The position numbers were made by a program, and so were the translations under genes. A stretch of DNA of 64,000 nt from the NCBI RefSeq assembly GCF_014356525.2, contig NC_052509.1, positions 35,832,001 through 35,896,000 of the forward strand, in the 5' to 3' direction. Source of the stretch: Nilaparvata lugens (taxonomy: Eukaryota > Arthropoda > Insecta > Hemiptera > Delphacidae). Shown here in pieces: positions 11,040 through 21,862 of this stretch (its first letter is position 1; every line of letters begins with the position of its first letter). Below the pieces are notes generated by a model that searched no databases, was not told the origin of the DNA, and worked only from the letters and a program-made list of their open reading frames with translations.

Positions 11040-11670
11040 AAAAAGACTCATGTCAGTTGATAGATCTGATAAATAACTATACAGGGTATGAATTTGAAAA
11101 AATTGTTAGAGCCGTTTTTGAGAAAATCGTGAAAAACATGGTTTTTTGGTAATTGCCATTTTTCTCAAGAATATTACGGAGCTCCTGCAATTTTCTCAGA
11201 AATGAGACTCATGTCAGTTGATAGGGCTCATGAATAGCCATCCATGGTATAAATTTGAAGAGAATCGTTAAAGCCGTTTTCGAGAAAACCGTGAAAAACA
11301 TGTTTTTTTAGTCATTATCCGCCATTTTTCTCAAGAATATTACGGAGCTCCAGGAATTTTCCCAGAAATGAGACTCATGCCAGTTGATAGGGCTTATGAA
11401 TAGCTATCCATGGTATAAATTTGAAGAAAATCGTTGAAGCCGTTTTCGAGGAAACCGTGTAAAACATGGTTTTTTAGTCATTATTCGCCATTTTTCTCAA
11501 GAATATTACAGAGCTCCTGGAATTTTCTCAGAAATAAGACTCATGCCAGTTGATAGGGCTTATAAATAGCTATCCATGGTATAAATTTGAAGAAAATCGT
11601 TAGAGCCGTTTTCGAGAAAACCGTGAAAAACATGGTTTTTTAGTAATTATCCGCCATTTTTTCCGCCATC
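11040..11670 (+). repeat. Four tandem units of about 166 bp inside family A copy 1
   Basis: The anchor CCATGGTATAAATTTGAAG, or its variant CAGGGTATGAATTTG, falls at about 11083, 11242, 11408 and 11574, with spacings of 159, 166 and 166. Each unit carries TTTCTCAAGAATATTACGGA, GAGACTCATG and CCGTTTTCGAGAAAACCGTG. Family A copy 2 has about two units; copies 3 and 4 have one. Confidence 0.85.
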
Positions 11671-11782
11671 TTGAATTGAATTTTATTGAATCTCTTATTG
11701 TCAGGTCCTCATGGTATAAGGACCTTAAGTTTAAAATGTCAAGTCAATCTGTTAATTTGGAATGGAGTTATCGTGTTCACAG

Positions 11783-11787
11783 ACATA

Positions 11788-11832
<45 letters not shown>

Positions 11833-11838
11833 ACACAC
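11783..11838 (+). repeat. (CA)n microsatellite inside family A copy 1
   Basis: An ACAC-rich tract interrupted by single Ts. It occupies the same internal position in every family A copy, just before AGACCAATACCCAAAAA. Confidence 0.85.
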
Positions 11839-11975
11839 AGACCAATACCCAAAAATCATGTTTTTGGACTCAGGGGACCTTGAAACGTATAGAAAACTTG
11901 AAATTGGGGTACCTTAATTTTTTTTGGAAAGCAATACTTTCCTTACCTATGGTAGTAGGGCAAGGAAAGTAAAAA

Positions 11976-12183
11976 GTTCTCTTGAACTTTGCCGAGAAAT
12001 GTGCTGTTCAAAAGTTGAAAATATTGGGGGGGGGGGGGTCCTGGAGCCCCCACAATAAAAAATTTCCAGATATCATAATTATTCCTGTGGTTTCAACCCT
12101 TTGTCAATAGAATCCAATATAGCACTAACTACCACAACAATCACCCTTGTCAGGAGGTTTTCAGATGCTCGGGCTTTAGTATA
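11976..12183. repeat. Complex tandem repeat array (3' end)
   Basis: The unit interrupted by family A resumes here. A new unit head has a run of 13 G at 12026-12038. The array similarity fades before the TA flank of the mariner element. Confidence 0.6.
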
Positions 12184-12185
12184 TA

Positions 12186-12651
12186 CAGGGTGTTTCAGAA
12201 GTAGTGTCGAGAATTTTAGGGTATTGTACCTGGATGCTAGGAGACTACAAATGTCATATTTGAAGTATCCAAAACTCAGCGGTTATCCTTATAGCTGCCA
12301 CTGCCATTTTGTTTTTTTCACTTAAAAATTTTTATCTCAAGAACGAAATGTTGTATTGATCTGAAATTTGGCATGAATATTTATGCTATAAAGACTCAAC
12401 TATAAAAAATAAAAAAAATTTTTCGTTGAAATTTTTCAAAATGGCGGCCATTTTAAATCTTTGATGGCGAATATCTCGAAAACCGTCCATTTTACAGAAA
12501 ATTTACAAGAGACAAAAAAGTTAGCAAATTTTTTCACAATTCCAATGATACCTAATTTTCCAAGATTGGTCGAAGAATAACAGAGAAATTAATTTTTTTC
12601 GTACTGCATGCATGACCACTTTTCACCATTTAAAGATCAATATTAATTTTT
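12186..12651 (+). repeat. Left terminal inverted repeat of the mariner-like element
   Basis: Inverted match of 14089-14552. It includes AATATCTCGAAAACCGTCC and GCATGCATGACCACTTTTCA, both found reversed in the right arm. Arms of this length are far longer than the roughly 30 bp typical of mariner. Confidence 0.9.
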
Positions 12652-12763
12652 TTTATAATTTCATGAAAACCGTTCTTATTACAGAAATATACAAGAATAA
12701 CTTTCCTCCAAATTTTATTTTACATTGAAAAATATTAATTTCACTCAAATCGGTTCACTGATA

Positions 12764-13840
12764 CTAATGCAGCAATAGCTCAAAATGCCGTCCTTCAACT
12801 TGATTACACAGTCTGCACCTTTCAATCATGGACCGTCGAACTGCTATAAAAGCATTTTCATCATCTTGAATGGCACCTGCTGCAGCAACCACTCTTGCCA
12901 CAAGGTCTTCTTCGTTTTCTACTGGCGTGCTGTAAACAAGGTCTTTCATATGGCCCCAGAAAAAAAAATCTAAAGGGTTGAGGTCAGGTGAACGTGCGGG
13001 CCACGGTACTGGTCCACCCCGCCCAATCCACCGCTGACAATAGGTCATGTTCAGAAAGTCCGTAACAACATTTCCGAAATGAGCAGGGGCACCATCATGT
13101 TGAAACCAAATATTATATCTGTTTGCAAGAGGCACATCTTCCAAAAGTTCTGGTAGTATGTCTCTTAAAAAAGTAATGTACGTGGGAGAATTCAGACGAT
13201 TAGGAAGAATGTATGGTCCAATCACGCGATTACCTAAGATACCCGTCCAAACATTCAGCGAAAATCTATGCTGATAACCACGCACTTTGACCTCATGAGG
13301 ATTGTCTAAGGCCCAGACGTGACTGTTGCGAGAGTTGAAGATTCCTTCTCTTGTAAAGCTGGACTCATCGGTAAATAACACATTTTCTAGAAAATTTGGT
13401 TGGATAATGTCTTGCTGAAGAAACCAACGGGCACAGTTTACTCTTGGCTCATAGTCGCGTTCAACCAATGAGTGAACTTTTTGAAAGCGGAAGGGGTGAA
13501 GTCTTTCCTTGTTTAGTACACGCCACACAGAAGAAGCACTTGAATTGATTTGCTTTGCAACTGCTCTCGTACTCGTTCTAGGATTGAAATCGAATTTCTG
13601 CAATACTTCCTCTTCAAAAGCAACATTTCGAACTGCTCGAGGCCTACCAGCAATTACCCTGTTCCGTTCAAATGAACCAACTTCTCTCAGCCGATTGTGA
13701 GTTCTTGTGAACACCTTGTCGGAAGGGGGACGGCAGTTTGGAAATGCAGCTGCATACATTCTTCTTGCTTCGGTCGCATTGCCAAGAGCTGCTCCATACA
13801 TGAAGTGAATATCGGTGTACTCCAGCGAACTGAATTCCAT
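12764..13840 (-). CDS. DUF4817/DDE_3-type Tc1/mariner transposase (DD41D)
   Basis: The predicted protein is 358 aa from the ATG at 13840 (MEFSSLEYTD); an upstream in-frame TTG was not chosen. It is a nuclear cut-and-paste transposase that would bind the element's TIRs and insert at TA. Residues 5-60 form the DUF4817-like N-terminal helix-turn-helix (YGAALGNATEARRMYAAAFP). A second DNA-binding segment follows (about 75-125, with STRAVAKQINSSASSVWRVL). The catalytic DDE_3 domain has FTDESSF (D158), FQHDGAPAHF (D249) and SPDLNPLDFFFWG (D291). The spacing from D249 to D291 is 41 residues, so the triad is DD41D rather than the DD34D of mariner or DD34E of Tc1. GRGGPVPWPARSPDLNP is a signature of this insect lineage. 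No frameshift or stop is present and the gene is free-standing between the TIRs, so it is potentially functional. Family names are from memory of domain signatures and were not searched. Confidence 0.93.
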   Translation of the reverse strand: MEFSSLEYTDIHFMYGAALGNATEARRMYAAAFPNCRPPSDKVFTRTHNRLREVGSFERNRVIAGRPRAVRNVAFEEEVLQKFDFNPRTSTRAVAKQINSSASSVWRVLNKERLHPFRFQKVHSLVERDYEPRVNCARWFLQQDIIQPNFLENVLFTDESSFTREGIFNSRNSHVWALDNPHEVKVRGYQHRFSLNVWTGILGNRVIGPYILPNRLNSPTYITFLRDILPELLEDVPLANRYNIWFQHDGAPAHFGNVVTDFLNMTYCQRWIGRGGPVPWPARSPDLNPLDFFFWGHMKDLVYSTPVENEEDLVARVVAAAGAIQDDENAFIAVRRSMIERCRLCNQVEGRHFELLLH

Positions 13841-14088
13841 TACAATAATTAAATATTTGTGTAGAAGCAACGTAAGAAAATATTGAAACTGGAAATTTAA
13901 GATAGAAATAAGACCTAGGAAACGTGAGACTAAGAAATAGGAAGCACTACATCTGGTTCTTTACTTTTAATGAAACAACAATACTTTTACAAGACAAACA
14001 TTATCATCTGAAAACCATTGTAAAATCATCTGTTTGCCCATATGGAGCCATACCGAGTTTCAAAGCTTCATCTTAAATACATCTGGAA

Positions 14089-14552
14089 TTAAAAAATTAA
14101 TATTGATCTTTAAATGGTGAAAAGTGGTCATGCATGCAGTACGAAAAAATCAATTTCTCTGTTATTCTTCGACCAATCTTAATAAATAAGGTATCATTGG
14201 AATCGTGAAAAAATTTGCTAACTTTTTTGTCTCTTGTAAATTTTCTGTAAAATGGACGGTTTTCGAGATATTCGCCATCAAAAATTTAAAATGGCCGCCA
14301 TTTTGAAAAATTTAAACGAAAAATTTTTTTTTTATTTTTTATAGTTGAGTCTTTATAGCATAAATATTCATGCCAAATTTCAGATCAATACAACATTTCG
14401 TTCTTGAGATAAAAATTTTTAAGTGAAAAAAACAAAATGGCAGCTATAAGGATAACCGCTGAGTTTTGGACACTTCAAATATGACATTTGTAGTCTCCTA
14501 GCATCCAGGTACAATACCCTAAAATTCTCGACACTACTTCTGAAACATTCTG
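14089..14552 (-). repeat. Right terminal inverted repeat of the mariner-like element
   Basis: Inverted match of 12186-12651. It ends ATTCTG before the TA flank, where the left end has CAGGGT, so one terminal base differs. Confidence 0.9.
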
Positions 14553-14558
14553 TATATA

Positions 14559-15788
14559 ATATAACTGACTATATATATTATAGTGAAGTCCATGTTATAA
14601 TGGCAGAGTTTGATTAGCTACAGTATTGCTATCATTCAACAAAGCATATAACTCTTTCTCTTTTTCGCTTTGCTCTGTTGCCAGATCGTCTTTTAACAAT
14701 GTAGATTCAATTAATTAACAAAATATTTCATCTAAGTTATGAACATTCATTATGAAATTGTTGGACAATATAATTTCTTTCCCAATAAAATATAATTGAT
14801 TATCCAAAACGAGAATGAACAGTTAATATGACACCAATAAACCTGTATCAGCTACTGTCTATAAAAGGCATTGACAGGATAGAATATCGGCAATGTTTTC
14901 TCCTATCTTTTTCCAGTGCCATTATAACGTGTACCTCACTATCATAGATAAGCTTACAAGAATGTTAAACGACGGTCAAATCTTACAACGTGAAACTCGT
15001 TGTTTTCTTCACGTGGCGTCTACAGAAATTACGTTGGAATGATATCATGTCTTGATATATGATAACTTGATGTAAAAATTACCACTCCATGACTTCTGAT
15101 TAAATAGGTTTTTTATAAAAAATTTGATAAATACATTATTACATTTATCCAAATATTTCGGGAATTATTCCAATCTCATTTCTGCATTATGCTTCTGTTT
15201 ATTCATTCAATATGGCGGAAATTTAGCTTCATGATCTAGCTTCATCCATCATCTACCTTCTTGTCTTGTACCACACGTCTAACTTTCGTTAAGTATAACT
15301 TTAGTATCTTTGTACAATGGAAGTTAATTTCAATTGCAGGAGCATTAATTATTAGTCATCTGAATGGTAAGTTAAAATGATGAAATACTTGATGTATTAT
15401 CAAAGATTTTTTATTGCTAATGCAATGTGATTTCGCGGTATTCTGCTTCATAAGAAAAAGGTCTATTAATATCTCAAATACTCAAATTTTCAATATAAGC
15501 TTATATTCATCTTGTTATTTTCAACTATGCATCTTCTATAATTATTATTACTTTTGTCTAATCAACTCAGTTTTGATAGCCTAGTACCATACAATTCAGA
15601 TTGGGCTGACTGAAATGATTAACGGGCCTAGCCTAATTCGTTGGCATTCGTTAGGCTAGTTGCAAATATGTATGGTATTACTACTTCAATGTAAGATTAA
15701 AAAAAGCCCATCCATTCGACGACAGCTTTGCCTGTATCTAAATTGGCTAGACTAGTAAATCGTTCACTGAAAACTTAATTTTTCTTTG
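14559..15788. other. Unique AT-rich sequence, no gene seen
   Basis: No coding region or element boundary is supported. One GTAAGT donor-like site near 15366 follows a short hydrophobic reading frame that lacks an ATG, so no exon is called. Confidence 0.5.
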
Positions 15789-15790
15789 CT

Positions 15791-15894
15791 TTAAACGTGT
15801 TGTTTTGCCTGTGTTGTTGAGTCCGTAGCCCCGTTTATTTGTTTTAAACGTGTTGTTTTGCCTGTGTTGTTGAGTCCGTAGCCCCGTAGCCCGT
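15791..15894 (+). repeat. 53-bp tandem duplication
   Basis: The block starting TTAAACGTGTTGTTTTGCCT recurs after 53 bp (15791 and 15844), ending in GTCCGTAGCCCCG. The two copies are almost identical and more CpG-containing than the surroundings. Confidence 0.85.
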
Positions 15895-16530
15895 ATTCTT
15901 CAATGATATAAGCCATGTAAACTTCAATATTCTCACAAGAGGTTCTAACTTATTCCCTTTATAAGTCTTTAAAATAATCTAATAGGCATTTTATTATTGT
16001 TTTATTTAAGTAGATCTTGTAACTATTAATTATTGTGAGATTACTGAAAATTGTTAAAAGTGTTGTGTAAATAGAAGAATTTGTCAAGGGACAATAATTT
16101 GACTTTATCAAAAAAGGATCCCACCCTAGCTTTGTTGATAAAAAAATAAAATATTAATTTTTTTCCTCAAAAAGAGTAATCATATTACATTGATTATGCT
16201 GTTCTAGCATAATCTAAATTTAAATTTTCAGTTTGAAATTTTTCTTCTTATTTTAATATGGACAACTACATAGGCTAATAATTGACTAATTAGTTCGGTT
16301 GCTTATATTGATGAGAAACCTTTTTTGGAAACAAACATAACCTTATTGAGTTAAAAAGTTAGGCTTACCTTTACTATTTATATAAATATATTTGAAATGA
16401 AAATATAAATATTGTTGACCCGTCAGACAAAATATCAGATAAAATCAAACCATAAAGTTTTATAAGGAACTAAGTATTTCTTTTAAAATACCTAATGCGA
16501 CTATTAATTATCATCCAGTACAGTTTGTCA
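15895..16530. other. Unique AT-rich sequence, no gene seen
   Basis: No supported ORF, repeat or structure was found. Confidence 0.5.
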
Positions 16531-16667
16531 AGTCAATATAGACATAAAAAAGGGGGTGTGCTTGCAATTTATATTGTAGTTCCGATTCTTAAATATATTA
16601 TTTGGGTAGGCTACATAAGAGATGTCCAGAACCAATTTCTTCATGCAAAATTTCCTTGTGCTAGATG
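16531..16667 (+). repeat. Repeat head AGTCAATATA...GGGGGTGTGCTTGCA (family D)
   Basis: About 135 bp nearly repeated at 59928-60053, and its first 70 bp recur at 34139-34205. Two copies sit directly before a CAGGGTG-type arm and one before a fold-back module. It is either the true outer end of family D or a separate mobile segment. Confidence 0.7.
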
Positions 16668-18305
16668 CAGGGTGGCCCAAAAACCTCGTATTTTCGGCTC
16701 ATTTTCAAGTTTTCAGCTATTTCTGCCAAATCTTGTAATCGGACAGAAAAATTTGCTATCGCATTTTTTTGGATTATAAAATTCTGAATAAAATGAGATC
16801 ATTCGGAACTCTATCTTCAATGAGTACTGAGTTATGATTTTTCAAAAATGAGTGAAATTTGAAGGAAAAAACAATTTTGATGAATTTTAGTCTTATCAAC
16901 AATATCTTCCGATTGTCAACATTTAGATGTATAATTCAAAATCCCTTTGGGCGTATTTTTGTGCTCTACAATTTGAAATCAGGGAGAGTGCTCTATCTCA
17001 AATAGATTTACAGCCCATATTCCAATACACAAAAAATGGCCAATTTCTTTATTCAAAGCTGCATGTCTTGTGAAATACTTCTGATAAAATTTCCAAATCC
17101 AGTGAGGATGTGAAAATTGTCCCCCTCCACCCACTCCAATAAATGATACTTTTGATTCAAATACAGTTCGAAAGTTACAGAAGATTTTAAAAATGGCGAT
17201 TTCAGTTTTTTCATTTTTTTCGTGATTTTACTGTTGATTAAGAGTTTCTAAAACGAGTCTGATACATCATAGAAACTCACTATTGATTTCAAATTGTAGA
17301 TAAATTCATCCTCTACGAGCTTAGATGCCTAAAATCTATATTGAATCAATCTGGCACATCATAGAACTGCCAAAACCGTTAATATGAGAAAAATATCTAC
17401 AATTTCCGGATTTTTTTTCAACAATCAAATCTCACTTTACGAACATATTTTTTCATGAATCGTTTACAGCAGATGAAAGAGAAAATGCTACTGCACGTTT
17501 CTAGATCAAGTTATGATTTTTTATATTAAGGGGCTACAGAGATACATACATAGCTTTGAATATAGAAATTGGCCATTTTTTGTGTATTGGAATATGGGCT
17601 TAAGTACACTCAACAAAAAAAATTTTCATTTTTCAACCGAATTTGACTTATGATGCATGATTTTGGACCTCCCTGACGAGCCGAGAAGAATGAAGTGCAG
17701 TACGATGAAATCTGAGCATTGTGTCAAAAGTTATAGGTGTTTGAAATTTTGATCCTTGAGGTGTCCTTAAGCGTGCCTCTCCACTAGGAAATACTGAAAT
17801 GAAGTGCATCTAACGGGTGATTCTAATAGAACATGATCTCATGAACTTATGTCATTGTGCGAAATATCAATGTGAGGACAATGTAGTTGGTGATGATGCT
17901 TGAAGCTAAAAATTATGTGTTTTTCACAATACAAGGAACATTGTTGTCAGGTGTACCTGTAAATCTATTTGAGATAGAGCACTCTCCCTGATCTCAGATT
18001 GTAGAGCACAAAAATACGCCCAGAGGATTTTGAATTATACATCTAAATGTTGACAATCGGAAGATATGGTTGATCAAAGACTAAAATTCATCAAAATTGT
18101 TTTTTCTTTCAAATTTCACTAATTTTTGAAAAATCATATCTCAGTATTCATTGAAGATAGAGAGTTCCGAATGATCTCATTTTATTCAGAATTTTATAAT
18201 CTAAAAAAAGGCGAGAGCCAATTTTTCTGTCCGATTACAAGACTCGGCAGAAATAGCTGAAAACTGGAAAATGAGCCGAAAATACGAGGTTTTTGGGCCA
18301 TCCTG
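16668..18305. mobile_element. Non-autonomous CAGGGTG element with about 350-bp inverted arms (family D copy 1)
   Basis: The left arm 16668-17011 (CAGGGTGGCCCAAAAACCTC) and right arm 17959-18305 (ending GGTTTTTGGGCCATCCTG) are inverted copies. The terminal CAGGGTG resembles the ends of the autonomous element at 12186 and the dead one at 51304. The right flank is TA; the left is TG, probably a mutated TA. The centre (17601-17958) has no transposase, and a second palindromic element occupies 17012-17600. A partial second copy starts at 60054. Confidence 0.8.
17012..17600. mobile_element. Palindrome-ended insert inside family D copy 1
   Basis: AGCCCATATTCCAATACACA at the left is mirrored by TGTGTATTGGAATATGGGCT at the right, with inverted arms of about 50 bp containing AAAAAATGGCCAATTTCT. 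It interrupts the centre of family D, because copy 2 near 60370 lacks it. Confidence 0.75.
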
Positions 18306-19139
18306 TATCTAGCAGAAGGAAGTATCTAGCGCTAGTATCCTGACGCCAAAATCCGCCATCTTTAAAGAAAGTTTTGCATTGTACTATAGCGGTAGTTTTA
18401 ATTTCTAACAGGATGATGCAGTCATGTGTCGTGGTCTTTCTGTATGTATTCTGTGGCTGAACGGTTGCTCATGAGTCATTACTGACATTTGTTTCGTCTG
18501 CTGCTTATATTTGTAAACAAAACTAGAACCTATATCCTATCTCATTGTATAATCAATTGAAATGAAAACCATCAAGTGATTGGAGTTGTTTGAAATGCTC
18601 TGGATAATATTTTATATGTTATTGAATTCATGTAATCATGCATTTCTGTGCTCCCAAATACATTATAATGGAGTCCATCATAAGTGTAAACAACCTCTTA
18701 TACAGCCATGTCTGTTTACGTTCTTTTCATCGGTAGAAAAGTAGGATGAGCTGAACCGGATATGACGTATTTTTTTTCTTATCAGTTAGACCCTGAAGAG
18801 GTTAAACTCACAATGCCTATGCCTTCCCAATGCTAGTTCTTACTTGTAATTGAAGACTGCCGTTGAGGTATTTTAGCGATAGATTGTATATAATACATAT
18901 TTTTGTAATATTATATATTACAAAAATCTTCAAGATCTTTAGTATGTAATAATCTTCCAGGTTGTCCCCTCAATGGCAAATTTCAATTCCAAGTACACAA
19001 GCGCTGCATGTGAGTCTATGCATCTTTAAGGTCTTTGAGTTAGACCTAACAGTGCTTCGTTCAGAGCCACGTTCACTCACCGATCAGTGGCTTTAAACGC
19101 AACCATTGGCATGTAGGCCTAGAAACAAACCTGCTTGTT
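18306..19139. other. Unique AT-rich sequence with one small palindrome
   Basis: No gene is supported. A local palindrome around 18893-18935 (ATTTTTGTAATATTATATATTACAAAAAT, described by its halves) could form a hairpin. A GCTAGATAC-type repeat continues the family D right arm for about 40 bp. Confidence 0.5.
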
Positions 19140-19955
19140 ACTTTCCTTGCCCTATTACCATAGGTAAGGAAAGTATTGCTTTCCGAAAAAATTAAGGTAC
19201 CCCAATTTCTAAATTTCTATACGTTTCAAGGTCCCCTGAGTCCTAAAAAGTGGTTTTTAGGTATTGGTCTGTATGTGTGTGTGGGGGTATGAGTGTATGT
19301 GCGTCTGTGCACACGATATCTCATCTCCCAATCAACGGAATGACTTGAAATTTGGAACGTAAGGTCCTCACAATATAAGGATCCGACACGAACAATTTCG
19401 ATCAAATGCAATTCAAGATGGCGGTTAAAATGGCGAAAATGTTGTCAAAAACAGGGTTTTTCACGATTTTCTCGAAAACGGCTCCAACGATTTTGATCAA
19501 ATTCATACCTATAATAGTCATTGATAAGCTCTATCGACTGCCACAAGTCCCATATCTGTAAAAATTTCAGGAGCACCGCTCCATCTATGCAAAGTTTTAT
19601 TTTAGATTCCCAATTATCAGGTTTCAGATACAATTTAAACAAAAAAATTCAAGTGGAAAAGATTCAGTATGAAAATTTCTACAATTTATATTTAGTAACA
19701 TTTTCACCTAAAATTGGAAATAAACTCGGAACGTGAGAAAATAAGATTATTCAATTGCAAACTGTTGGTTACTGTTGATTCTATTTAATCATTCACTATG
19801 AAAAGATAGCAGACTTCGTGTGTCTGCAGCGCTATTGTCCTGTCGCCAGCTGTCTCAGATCTTAGAATAGTAGATTCGATATACGCGGGAACACTAGCGT
19901 CAGTTGATCAATTTTCATAACGTCAAGGAAAGTTGTGTGAGTGCGCCACACCATA
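19140..19955 (-). mobile_element. Family A repeat, copy 4 (minus strand)
   Basis: The reverse complement starts TATGGTGTGGCGCACTCACA and ends GCAAGGAAAGT. It is preceded by A8 and followed by AACAA. It includes the CA-type microsatellite (near 19265-19310) and the GACTCAGGGGACCTTGAAA block. One tandem unit. It closely resembles copy 3, so copies 3 and 4 form a subfamily distinct from copies 1 and 2. Confidence 0.82.
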
Positions 19956-20016
19956 TTTTTTTTACGTGCAGACATTTTACATTTTGATCAGCTGACCATT
20001 AAGAAAAAATTGGGAA

Positions 20017-20149
20017 ATGAAAGCATCCCGATTTCAAATAATCTCGATTCTTCTGAAGCGGGCTACTTTGTCAAACTTGTTATTTGTTATTTTTACTGCT
20101 CTCCATTATTGTGACGCATTGGAATTTATTCTGGTGTATTCTTATAATG
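20017..20149 (+). CDS. Candidate first exon with signal peptide (unverified)
   Basis: The ATG at 20017 opens MKASRFQIISILLKRATLSN followed by a hydrophobic LLFVIFTAL stretch and a polar HYCDA, a plausible signal peptide with cleavage after CDA. The reading frame meets a GT donor-like site (AATG|GTAGGA) at 20150, leaving phase 1. Unspliced it would stop at 20196 after 59 codons. It is phase-compatible with the terminal exon-like ORF at 29914-30131 (133 + 218 nt = 117 codons). I do not recognise the product. Chance ORFs of this size are common in AT-rich DNA, so this is only a hypothesis. Confidence 0.22.
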
Positions 20150-20151
20150 GT

Positions 20152-21251
20152 AGGAATATGTACTGTAGAGGAGAATACGAAGCTCAAAGTACTTGATACT
20201 TAATTACTTTTACTAAAGTGTAATTATGATGACATTTTGAAATTTTTAAAGGTTTTCAAAGCCTTGAATTGTCACTTTAGCTAAACTATCAAAGCAAAAA
20301 ATGTCACTTTATTCTTAATTCATTCATACAATAAGTAAATCATCGAAATGATTGGGATAGTAAAAATAGGTAACATTGTGCTATTCATCTCCCAAATTTA
20401 GATAAGGTTTCACATAGTTCGAAATAGATTAATTTTGTAGTTTTTCACTTCACAAAATTTTCAGTCCTTAACCTTCCGGCAGTCGCGCTGTGGTAAAAAG
20501 TACAACAGTTCAGTGTTTTTTGCTGCACAAAACTATTGAATGGGTTGTCAGTGAATGAGTCACCTTTGCATTCCAAACCTTTTCCCCCATCACTCCACTG
20601 AGTTGCAGTATCAACCGAGCAATGGTTTAGTCTTTAGGTGCCATTTAGTCGCTACAGTGCATAAGTTGCACTGTGCATAAGATAGGGAAAGACTGTATAC
20701 GGGGACTGTAAACGAACCAATAACACAGAATTGATGGCTTTGCTTGATGTACCTTATTGGGCTATACAATGGTAATCATCCAAATGTTCATAGGCGTAAA
20801 ATAATCCAAGAAGATGAATAAGTAATTATACAATTAATATGTTTTGACAGTAAACAGAGTACATAACACTTGGAAAATTGGATATTGTACAGAATACAAC
20901 ACGCGACTGCTCGTGTGATTGAGTAGTGCGCGACTACCGGCATGCTAAATATTCTTTATTCTTTTATTGATTCAATGATACACAACTTTTTTTAAATAAT
21001 TTGGTGGAGGATCAACAGACACTGCCCAAAAACTGTTGCTCCTCCAAATTTTGATTCATTCAAATAGTCCAGAGTTACCTTCACTTTATAAATATTTTCA
21101 CAAAGTAGCCTAGATATTGTACTAGATATATTTTTATTTTATTTCAACTATTTTTCTTTTTTGTTTCACCTGAAACCAGCCAAACTACACAAAACACATC
21201 TTCTCAATCACTGTTGTCTCCAGTATGTTGTTTCCAGTGTTGTTGAGCTGT
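20152..21251. repeat. Mostly unique DNA with a degenerate inverted pair
   Basis: CCTTCCGGCAGTCGCGC (20471-20487) and GTGCGCGACTACCGGCATG (20926-20944) are rough inverted copies about 450 bp apart, suggesting an old non-autonomous element. Otherwise nothing is supported. Confidence 0.4.
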
Positions 21252-21325
21252 CAAAACTAAAATTAACCTTAACCGAACAAAGTCTAATCAAAACTAAAAC
21301 TAACCTTAACCGAACAAAGTCTAAT
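21252..21325 (+). repeat. 37-bp tandem duplication
   Basis: CAAAACTAAAATTAACCTTA... recurs immediately (21252-21288 and 21289-21325) with one substitution. The unit ends CAAAGTCTAAT. Confidence 0.9.
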
Positions 21326-21862
21326 CAGGCCTAACCTTACCTAACGAAGCATAACCCAACCCAATCTAACAAAGCAAAAAAAAAATGCAGATTGAAATTA
21401 AATTAGAATAATAGGCTATATCATATTAAAATTTGAAAAAGAAGTTTTGCAACCGCTCTTAAATCAGTAATCAAAGAAGTGGAAGACGGAATCTCATCAA
21501 GCAATCACAAAACTGATGGGCAGTACTGTACTGTGGACTGTACAGTGTGCGTTAGTACTTTTGAGCCTTAGCATAGGATAAATTCTCTACTTATTTCTAA
21601 GTATCGTTACTCCATGGCATTGGTAAAAAGATTATAAGTTGAGATGCAATTCCTTAGAGGCGTCTCGAGACGCACGGCTATTAGCAGGCGTGTCGAGATG
21701 CGTGGTCAGGTTTTAAGATGGCTGAAAATCCGTGGTCGACAGCGGATGAAGCGTTTTCCTCTGCACGACTAGGTCGCTATTTCAAACTTCTCACATACAG
21801 CCAAAGTTAGGTTATCTGCCATTATATTGATTATAGATTATTTCAATTGAATAAGGAAGTAC
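21326..21862. other. Unique DNA, one repeat relic
   Basis: ATTCCTTAGAGGCGTCTCGA near 21651 is inverted relative to 29396-29425 (GCGTCTCGGCACGTCTCTAA), a likely relic of another repeat. No gene is seen. Confidence 0.4.

Larger units (their letters stand above)
10676..11970 (+). mobile_element. Family A repeat, copy 1 (longest)
   Basis: It starts TCTGGTGTGGTACACTCACA and ends GGCAAGGAAAGT. It is flanked by A6 on the left (10670-10675) and A5 on the right (11971-11975). The sister array unit at 9626-9645 carries the same flanks with an uninterrupted A6 (9632-9637), an empty site that fixes the borders. Inside are four copies of a 160-166 bp tandem unit, a CA microsatellite, and the block GACTCAGGGGACCTTGAAA. 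Near both ends a 10-bp inverted pair occurs (CTTTCCTTG and CAAGGAAAG). No ORF longer than a repeat artefact is present, so it is non-autonomous. Its superfamily is unknown to me. Confidence 0.8.
12186..14552 (-). mobile_element. Tc1/mariner-like element with long TIRs and DD41D transposase
   Basis: 2,367 bp beginning CAGGGTGTTTCAGAAG and ending CTTCTGAAACATTCTG, flanked by TA within TATATA on both sides (12180-12185 and 14553-14558). Terminal inverted repeats of about 465 bp run at 12186-12651 and 14089-14552, interrupted by a 6-bp insertion in the left arm. One intact transposase gene lies on the minus strand. An intact ORF and nearly matching TIRs suggest a recently active copy. Confidence 0.92.

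Noticed and set aside
11040..11670. A CRISPR-like array
   Set aside because: Units of about 166 bp are contiguous tandem copies without unique spacers, inside a mobile element of a eukaryotic genome.
11676..11972. ORFs rich in THTHTH
   Set aside because: Translation of the CA microsatellite of family A.
15304..15365. A second signal-peptide-like exon ending at GTAAGT
   Set aside because: The hydrophobic frame (KLISIAGALIISHLN) has no in-frame ATG after the upstream stop, and the ATG at 15318 is in a frame that closes quickly.
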